A DNA stretch of 64,000 nt from Theocolax elegans (taxonomy: Eukaryota > Arthropoda > Insecta > Hymenoptera > Cerocephalidae), in the NCBI GenBank assembly GCA_026168455.1, contig CM047427.1, positions 57,737,249 through 57,801,248 of the forward strand. The letters are read 5' to 3'. Under the pieces are notes generated by a model, which worked only from the letters and a program-made list of their open reading frames with translations, was not told where the DNA came from and ran no database searches. Shown piece by piece: positions 56,418 to 64,000 of this stretch (position 1 is the first letter of the stretch; the number at the start of each line of letters is the position of its first letter). A program made the position numbers and the translations under genes.

Positions 56418-57682
56418 TGTAACGGTCACGCTGGGGATTAGGGCGTGGCGTCAAAGGCGAAATAACGATTTAAATAATAATATAATATTAATTTATTATA
56501 AAAACTAAAATAAGGTTTGGGCGCTAGTCGCGTACGATCGCGGCGAATTTATCTAAATAGGCTCGGCTGCGTGCGAGCTGCTGCTGCTACTTGCTGCGCG
56601 ATGGGAGGGGAGGGGAGAAAAGGGGAAGCACACTTACGGTCAGAAGAATACGAATATCCACTGCAAGGCGTACACCCACCTTATTGACGTGGAGATCGTC
56701 TCCTCGGATTTCGCTGCACTGTGGTCGATGCTCTCACACACACACTCAATACTCTCGAAATTATATTCGAAATATAAATATCGGTCGGTTTGCCGGTGTA
56801 GCCTCGATGGCGTCTCGATGAGCTCTCTCGAGCTAGGGCTCGTTCGCTGCTTCGCTGCTCGGGCCCGACGTGCGCGCGCAGCTTCTCGCGTCGAGTCGCC
56901 CGTCGGCCGCCGTCATCTCGCGCGCCTCGTGTAGTGAGTGCTCGCGGCCATGTTTATCAAGGCGGACGACGTTGCCGGGGCTGCTGCTTCCCACGGAGAG
57001 GACGATGTTCCCGGTGATGCTATAAACCAGGTAAGCCTTTATGATCGTTCCGTGATGTTGATTTATCGGCTAATAGGTCCACTCTGTTACAGGTGCAGAC
57101 GGACGGCCGATCTTCGAGTCTTCTCTCTCACTCGCTCTCACGGTGGCTGCTCAGCTGGTGCGCGTCGGGTCAATGACTGCTGCTCTTCGTCGGTGCTGCG
57201 TTGCTGCGGGGATTCTGGCTGCTTTCTAGGTGAATATCTATCTCCCGAGGGAGTGCTGCGTATTGATTACTAATTATTAATTGAGAGTTATGGTAATGTT
57301 ATGATTACCATAACCTCACTTCCTTAGCATGTAGCTTATCTCCTAGCATGTAGCTGTCAGTTACTATGTGCAACTACATGCGTCCTTGATTCCTTCTAAT
57401 TAGGATTATTATTAATTATTTAACTGTTTCACAGCTTCCTGGATGTCTTGTTGCTGCTCGTGCTACTCCATCTGGCACCTTGGGCCATCGCAGGCTGCTT
57501 CATGTCCTGGTGCGAAGCCTCCTGGAAGTTGTGTCGCCTCTCCTGACATGCTGCTTCCTTGTGCTAGAGGGAAGGAACCAAGAGAAGTAGAAGCTTCGGG
57601 TAGAGATGTGAGGGTAGGTAGGCTAGTTTATATTGGGGTTCGCTCGCTTATTACCTTGACAGGTATTACGTATCTTGTCACA
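56418..57682 (-). mobile_element. 3' LTR of gypsy element 2
   Basis: Minus-strand LTR of 1,265 bp with TGTGAC at 57,682 and GTTACA at 56,418. It sits directly next to the polypurine tract and 3' UTR of element 2, so this is the original 3' LTR. The matching 5' LTR would lie beyond the window. Flank to its left is element 1 DNA, ending AGTAGCG. Confidence 0.85.
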
Positions 57683-57699
57683 ACTCCCCCCCACCAAAC
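57683..57699 (-). other. Polypurine tract of gypsy element 2
   Basis: The minus strand reads TTTGGTGGGGGGGAGT immediately before the LTR start TGTGAC, the standard plus-strand primer site of LTR retrotransposons. Confidence 0.8.
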
Positions 57700-58457
57700 T
57701 GAAGTTACGCGGAAGTCGTAACTAAATTTTAAAACTAACTAAATAAAAGACAATAAATTAAATAAATACTTATTTTACTAAAAAATAAAAAAAATGATTT
57801 GCTATTATTGCTGCTAGTATGGTGGGGAGAGTAATGCTGCTTCTTAATTAACTTATTTCTAACAAGTAGCCGGTGCTACTGTTGTGGTGTGCTAGTGTTT
57901 AGTCTCCATGACTATTTTGCTTGGCTGCTATCTGTGTTAGTGTACCCGGTGTATGTGATTTAATTTTGCTCTTATATTGCTTATAAGTACGATTGGCTGG
58001 GCCCTTACATTAAATTTTATATCTTACCGCTTTGAGAGCTCATTTCGCGTTCGCGACACTCTCATACTGCATACTTACATGTTCTCTCTCATTCCTATTA
58101 AACATTTTATTTTATAACAAAAATTAAATTTTTAAATGCAATTAAAATATCGATTATATATATATTATGCTGCTATTAATTTATAAGATTGGTGCATGCC
58201 TGGCTGCTTTGCCATATTGCTGCTACTGCGTCATTATTTTGCTAGCTTATTAAATCATTTAAAATATTTTTCTCTTAAGACAATGTAATTAATAAGAAAT
58301 TTGTGCATATTATTTCTTGGCTGCTGGGGTTTTGTTAGTACTGTTAGTACTTTAAGCTGCTGACAGTAAAAAGTAAATAGGAAGAGAGAATGCAGGATTT
58401 AATGTTTTGCTGCTTGCTGTGGCTGCTTGCTGAAGATAAAAGGGGGTATTTTAGTTA
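57700..58457 (-). other. 3' untranslated region of gypsy element 2
   Basis: About 750 bp without an open frame between the end of pol and the polypurine tract. No envelope gene is present here. Confidence 0.6.
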
Positions 58458-61400
58458 TTACTTCCGGGGTCTGAGCTGACGTTTGGGTGGGCTGCTAGGG
58501 GACATATCGGGGTCAGGTATAATTTTCTTGGGACGACCTCTTTTACGGGTAGCTGGGTTAATGGGCGGGTTCGTGATTCGAATGCTTTGCGATAATTGTT
58601 GCTGCTGCGGTTGGCAAGATTGGGGGGGAATTACATTTCGGGGAGGGACATACCGTTTTAAATCGCTAACGTGAACTTTAATTTGTCGTTTGCTGCTCTC
58701 ATCCTCCACTAAATATATGCTAGGGGAGAATATTTTAATTATCTTTGCGGGTCCTATATATTTGGGTGCGTGCTTAGCTGCGAAATTATCGTCGGCTGAC
58801 GATAGCACACGATTGCGGCGACAAACTAAATCTCCTAATTGGTAAATCTCCTCTACGACTTTTATTATAATACCGTGCTTGCTTCGCTGTGGCTATTTCG
58901 GTATGCTTTTTTACTAGGTCGTAGATTGCTGGCAATCTATGCAATCGCTCTATCCATTGCTGCGTATCTGGGGCGGGAATTTGGGTTGGGGATTCAATGT
59001 GCTTTTTGACCAGAGCTATGGGAACAGGGTTCCTACCAAAATTCAGGAATGCTGGTGAATATTTGGTGGAGGAGTGCACGACCGTGTTTAGTGCAAAACA
59101 AAATTCGCCTAGATGTGTGTCCCAATTTCTATGATCATCAGCTAAATAGCTGTTGATCATTGGCTTTATATTTCTATTTACCCTTTCCACAGGGTTGGCT
59201 TGCGCGAAATATGGAGGGATTGTAGACTGCGTAATCCAGTAATATGCTAGCTTCTCTGTGACCATCCGATTAACGAATTCTGTTCCGTTATTGGTGATCA
59301 AGTATTTGGGACATCCCCATCTATTTATTACGAGCTCGTCGAAAGCTTGTAATACGCTCTTTGCATCAGCTCTTCTTAATGCCTTCATCTCTACGTATCT
59401 CGTGAACAGGTCTTCAAATACAATAATGTATTTGAAGCCTTGTTTCGATGGTGGCTTAGGGTCCATAATATCTGCTGCGACTACTGTCCAGGGTGCACTG
59501 ATGTTCCTGCCTTCCATAAGACCGGCGGGGGCTTGTTGGCTGCTTTTATGAGCTTGGCACTCTTGGCAAGCTTTAACATATTGGCATGTATCCATATATA
59601 TTCCTGGCCAGTAGTAATATGTGGCCAATCTAGCATATGTCTTGTCATTGCCTAGATGGCCTGCTTGCGGCGTGTAGTGGGCTTCGTACAGGGCTCTTGG
59701 TCGGTCGTTTTGGGGTAAAATCAACTTCCAGGCATCGAGGTCGGGTACAAGGGGATCTACTAGGGGATTCGGACGGTGGGAGAATAATAGATTATTCTCT
59801 ATTCTCAGGTCGGGGTATTTGCTGGGGAATTTGGCTACTGCTATTAATTTTGTTTGATACCAGGGATCGCTGCTGTCTATTGATATGGCTGCTACTGCTT
59901 CGGTGTTTTCGTACGCTCGAGATAGTGCATCCGGCACTTTGTGTAACACTCCTTTTCGGTGCACAAATTTTATATTATAATTCTGGAGGATGGTATTCCA
60001 ACGGGCCAATCTCCCTGTTGGATCCTTAATATTGTGCAACCAGAGAAGACTGTGGTGATCCGTTACTACCGTGAACTCTTCCCCTTGCAAATAGCCCTTG
60101 AGTCGGTCTACACACCATAACACGGCCAAGCACTCCTTTTCCGTGACGGTGTAGTTCCGCTCAGCTTTGCTTAGGGTTCTGCTCACGTAGTATATCGGAT
60201 GCTCTTCTCCGTTTATCTCTTGCGTGAGAACTCCGGCTATAGCGTAATCGCTGGCATCAGTTTGGAGGGAAAATGGGAGGGAAAAATCGGGTCGGGCTAA
60301 AACGGGGGGGGCTTGGGTGAGGGCTAATTTCATCTTCTCAAACGCTTCTTGCTGCTCTTTATGCCAGTGCCATCTGACATCTTTCCTTGTGAGATAATTC
60401 GAGGGTGCTCGGTAGTCTGCTAATTTGTTAATAAATCGGGAGTACCAACCGATTAATCCGGTAAATCTCCGTAGCTGCTTCAAATTAGTGGGGGCTGGGT
60501 ATTCTAATATCGGCTTTATTTTTTCATTATTTGTTTTTTGGCCATCCTGGTTAACTTTATAACCTAGGTATGTAACCTCCGCGCAACAAAATTCAGATTT
60601 TTCGCGGTTTAGCTGCAAATTGGCTTTCTTAAGGGCTGCTAATACTATTCCGAGCCACCGAATGTGTTCTTCAAAGGTTTTGGCTGTGATGATTATATCA
60701 TCTAAATAAGCGAACACATTCGGTTCCCACTCTGGCTTTATCAAATTGTCCATTATTTTCTGGAACATTGCTGGTGCGTTTGCTAGACCGTAGGGTACGC
60801 GGGTGAATTGAAATATACCCTTTCCTGGGAGGGCAAAGGCTGTTATTTCTCGGCTTTCGGGGGCTAGGGGGACTTGATGGTAAGCTTGGGACAGGTCTAG
60901 TTTGCTTATGTAGCGGCTTTCTCGTAGCTGATCTAATATATCATCCATGTTTCGCATGGGATAAGCTATTTTCTTAGTAACTGCATTGACTTACCTATAG
61001 TCAATGCAGAAATGATATGCTCCGTTCCCTTTAGGGACAATAACGGGGCAGCTGCACCATGGACTATCGGAAGGTTCGATGATGCCTTCACGTAGCATTC
61101 TATCGACCTCCGCATAGCCTGCTTGTAGCATTTTAGGCGAGTACCGGCGGTTCCTCTGCCTAATGGGCTCGGCTCCTTGCGTATCAATTTTATGGACCGT
61201 TAGGTTCGTGGTATCTAATGTCTTGGGGGCTGCGGGAATCATTTCATCAAGAAGCTGCTGCAAAATTTTTTCTAGTGAAGGGGTAGCTCTTTTGAGTCCT
61301 CCGATGCTGGCTAGGGCTAGTATGTAGCTTGGGTCTTCGCCATGAGGATAAAAATGATGCGTAATGCCTTTAGAAGTCCACCACGTATCCTTTTCATAAT

Positions 61401-61848
61401 TAATCCTCATGTTGACCTTGCGCTTAAAATCGATCCCCAGTATGCAATTATACTGTAGATCGTCCGCTACTTGAAAGGGCATTATGATATTGTCGCCGTC
61501 AAGATTTATAGAGACGTCGATAATACCTTGAATTGGTACCGTGGTACCGTCTGCTACTTTTACTGCTTTGCAGTCCGATCTCCTGAGCTTTTTCTGGAAC
61601 ACGTTACTCATTCCTTTGCTTATAAAGGAGTGCACTGCCCCATCATCGAGCAGTGCTATGAGCTTGTGTCCATTGTGTCCATTGAGCTCAATATTAAAAA
61701 ATAAACGGGGATCAATGCCGGGAATTTGCTGAATAAGGGACTTGTTAGCTGCTAATGGGGAGGGATGAGACCCTATGGGGGGTTTGGGTGAGAAAATACG
61801 GGTCCTTATTTTCTCTGGCTGCCGTTTCCCTGTTGCTTCGTGCTGCAT
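58458..61848 (-). pseudogene. Ty3/gypsy Pol: protease, reverse transcriptase, RNase H, integrase
   Basis: Domains in order: aspartic protease (LIALLDDGAVHSFI, an Asp where Ser/Thr is usual after the catalytic Asp), RT start (EPSDSPWCSCPVIVPKGNG), a TAA at 60,991, then in the same frame RT with VPYGLANAPAMFQKIM and YLDD (residues 84-87 of the downstream part), RNase H (TDAS at 233, TDHHSLLWL), and integrase with His427/His434/Cys464/Cys467 zinc site. The integrase catalytic triad is Asp496, position 556, Glu591: position 556 is Asn in ITNNGTEF instead of Asp. A one-base frameshift near 58,863 moves the end into another frame (KYIGPAKIIKIFSPSIYLV, then a basic Pro/Arg tail RKRGRPKK). Overlaps Gag by about 100 bases in a different frame, as in programmed frameshifting. 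Confidence 0.93.
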
Positions 61849-64000
61849 TTAGGGCAGTCTCTAATGTAGACTCCCTGGTCTCCACAACCGTAACAGAATA
61901 CCTGAGGCACTCTGCTGCCCAGTGACCCAATTGGTCACAAATAAAGCAGGGCTCTTTCTGCTTTCTAGGGTGGTTGGGGATTATTGGTGCTCTTATTGCT
62001 GCTTTATAATTGCTCTGGCTTCTGGGTTGCTGCTGATTTTGGCTCCTTGTCGAGTCGGACCTTTGCGGAGTTGCTGCTGCTTTTTGCCACTGCCTTTGGC
62101 TGGTATTGGCCACTACCTTGTTCCACGGCTGCTTTGGCTGTGTGCTGCTGCTGCTGCTTACTCTAGGGGAATCGCGTTTTGCTACTTCTTCGTATTTAGG
62201 GGAGTTCGACGCTGCCCTTCTTGGTTGGGGGCTGCTGGGCTTATTGTATCGCTGCTCTTGCTTGTATTTGGGGTTGGGTGTGTGCTCTTTGGGGGTCTGG
62301 GGAGGGTATGAGGATTTGGGGTTGCTCAAGCTGCTTACTGCTGCTAGGCTGCGCGGTTTTTGCTGCTTCGGGTCGATGTAACCATACTTTGCTAAGCCAT
62401 AACCTTGCAATGTTGGTGGTGGTTTGTATGTTTCGTCGAGTAACCGCCTAGCTTCTTCCTTTTTGCTTAGCTTTTGTAGCTGCGCAAAATTATCAAATTG
62501 GCTTCTTTCTAACTTGCATCTGTAGCTAGGATGCAAATTTCGAAATGCTCTGTCCAATTGATTTGCTAGCGGAAGCGGGGGTTTAATTTGATCCAATATC
62601 CCTCGTAATTTTGATAGATACGTCGAGATGTCTTCATTTGGGCCTTACGTGCGATTTTCTACTATTTGCCGTAAGTTGCTCTGGATTTCCTCCGATCCAT
62701 ATTGCAGTCGCACTGCGTCGACAAAGTCAATGAAATTTCGCCAGCTGCTCTTTTCTCTCTTGAACCAATCCCATGCTTCATCGTCGAGCACGGATGGGAG
62801 AGCTTTAATTATGTCGTCCATCGAGAGATTATATGTCTCCTTGCATTCTTGGAGATTACTTAGGAATGTTTTGGGATCGCTTTTCCTTGTCCCTTTCAAC
62901 TGGATATGATATCTAGAGAAAATTTCTACCGTTCTTTTTTCTCTAGTGAAAAGCGAGTCCTCTAAGTTGCTGCAATTGGAATAACAATTCCTAAAAGATG
63001 GCATCGACGTATTTGTTTGCTGCTGCTGCTGCTGCTGGGGATATTGCTGCTGGGGATATTGCTGCTGGGGATATTGCTGCTGCTGGGGAGGAGGGATGCT
63101 AAATGTCGTATTTCTTTCAGGGCTTAAATTCTGGATTTGAGGCTCGTCGGATATGCTGCTCTGGTGTTCTTGTTCTCGTCGTTGCTGCTGCTCTGCTAAC
63201 TCGTCTTCCCATTGTACGCTGGGAAGATTTCTTCTGCTGATGCTTGTGCGTGTGCTGATTCTCGGGTCGTTAGGGTTCATTTGGTTATGCTCATTGATTC
63301 TTCGCTCTGCTGCTGTTTGTTGCACTGCTCTAAATGTTGAGGGTTATATGCTGCTTGTCGTTCTTGGCTGCAAGTTTGTATAAACGTGTGTGCTTTGTGT
63401 TGCTGCGGGAGTTGTGTTTGGTACGAAGGGGTTATTTGATAAATTTTCATTTGCCGGGATGGTTGGAGCAAGCGTAATAATTGGGTAATATGACGTTGAG
63501 TTTATTCCCAATAACGATACTGTTGTGCTTGGCGATGTATATAATATTTCTGGAATGATTGATTCCAATAAATATCTTTGCTGCTCTTGCTCACTTGGCG
63601 ACGGCGTTCTTAACTGCCTGCACGTTGATTGTGCTTGCGGACGATACGCTGGATGTAGCAATCTTTCATTTATTGCCTCATTGCATTCAGTTGGCTCCTC
63701 CATTGTCAGTGGATCCTGGTACCGTCCTTGCGATTGTCCGGTTCGCAGTTCCACGTATAGCATCCGACCAGATGTAATATTTTGCGCTCTTGCTGCTCGG
63801 GGAGGGGGAGGGAAATTCGTGTTTTCGGCTTGTGTTAGGGAGAGATCCAGAAGAGATTCTTCTTCTATTGGGCTAAATTCTTCCAAGTGTCGTCCATCTT
63901 CTTCTGGTCTCCATTCTGCTGCTGAGGGGCCATAATTTCTAATTAATTCGTATCGCGCTACGCGATCACGAATTGTGCGTATGTCATCGTCGATGTTCAG
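61745..64000 (-). pseudogene. Gag of gypsy element 2 (5' end beyond window)
   Basis: One frame from the window edge to 61,745 with two TAA codons (63,344-63,346 and 62,645-62,647). N-terminal part IRDRVARYELIRNYGPSAAE and INSTSYYPIITLAP match Gag of element 1. There is a Gln-rich YPQQQ repeat near 63,020-63,085. The capsid domain includes EIFSRYHIQLKGTRKSDPKT, LPSVLDDEAWDWFKREK and FVDAVRLQYG. The nucleocapsid end has one CCHC knuckle, CFICDQLGHWAAEC. The first stop lines up with IQPS in element 1, which points to CAA to TAA. The second lies in a context where Gln is also plausible. Otherwise the frame is whole. Confidence 0.88.

Larger units (their letters stand above)
55318..57930. repeat. 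2.6-kb tandem duplication, copy 2
   Basis: Second copy of 52,713-55,317. The first 2.3 kb are nearly identical. The last 250 bp (57,650-57,930) carry several small differences. Beyond 57,930 the sequence continues without a break into element 2's 3' UTR, so this copy is in the original position on that side. Confidence 0.93.

Overview
The window reads as animal, most likely insect, genomic DNA. It is AT-rich, gene-poor and packed with transposable elements and satellite-like repeats. The recognisable parts are R1-clade and CR1/L2/Jockey-type LINEs, Ty3/gypsy LTR elements, a Polinton (Maverick), a Helitron remnant, several MITEs and a multicopy arthropod ORF family. The only clear host gene is two exons of the persulfide dioxygenase ETHE1. 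A hymenopteran host is a guess from how familiar the Polinton and R1 families look; nothing here proves it.

Layout. 0-9.7 kb: a 2,987-bp segment in tandem, each copy holding part of an R1-clade LINE next to a (GT)n run, then a block of direct and inverted repeats forming a palindrome of more than 1.2 kb. 9.9-10.2 kb: microsatellites. 10.2-14.25 kb: a nearly complete LINE on the minus strand whose ORF1 and ORF2 share one frame, broken only by two TGA codons. 14.3-18.4 kb: AT-rich DNA with a foldback MITE that carries tRNA-like A and B boxes. 18.4-19.6 kb: a spliced gene of unknown function with a TA-flanked MITE in its coding sequence.

19.7-30.0 kb: a decayed Polinton, all genes on the plus strand. 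In order these are protein-primed DNA polymerase B, a small conserved protein, packaging ATPase, a small hydrophobic protein, a conserved unknown, a phospholipase A2-like protein, integrase with chromodomain, a penton-like capsid protein, a pVI-like minor capsid protein and an adenain-like protease. Polymerase, ATPase and integrase are broken. The protease frame is whole and keeps its catalytic residues. I saw no major capsid gene. A TTAA-flanked, piggyBac-type palindromic element sits inside the polymerase.

30-48.7 kb: mostly AT-rich spacer with minisatellites, a gypsy-type LTR fragment (34.7-35.3 kb), the ETHE1 exons (38.2-38.6 kb), a Helitron helicase remnant flanked by tandem arrays (40.1-42.1 kb), a broken copy of a multicopy arthropod ORF (43.8-45.5 kb) and another MITE.

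48.7-64 kb: two related Ty3/gypsy elements facing each other. The plus-strand one has a long open Gag that lacks the capsid core and no pol. It appears to be cut by the 3' LTR of the minus-strand one, which has gag, protease, RT, RNase H and integrase with a few stops. A 2.6-kb segment spanning the Gag tail and that LTR is tandemly duplicated. The elements act as nested, independent parasites; no operon or shared host pathway is visible.
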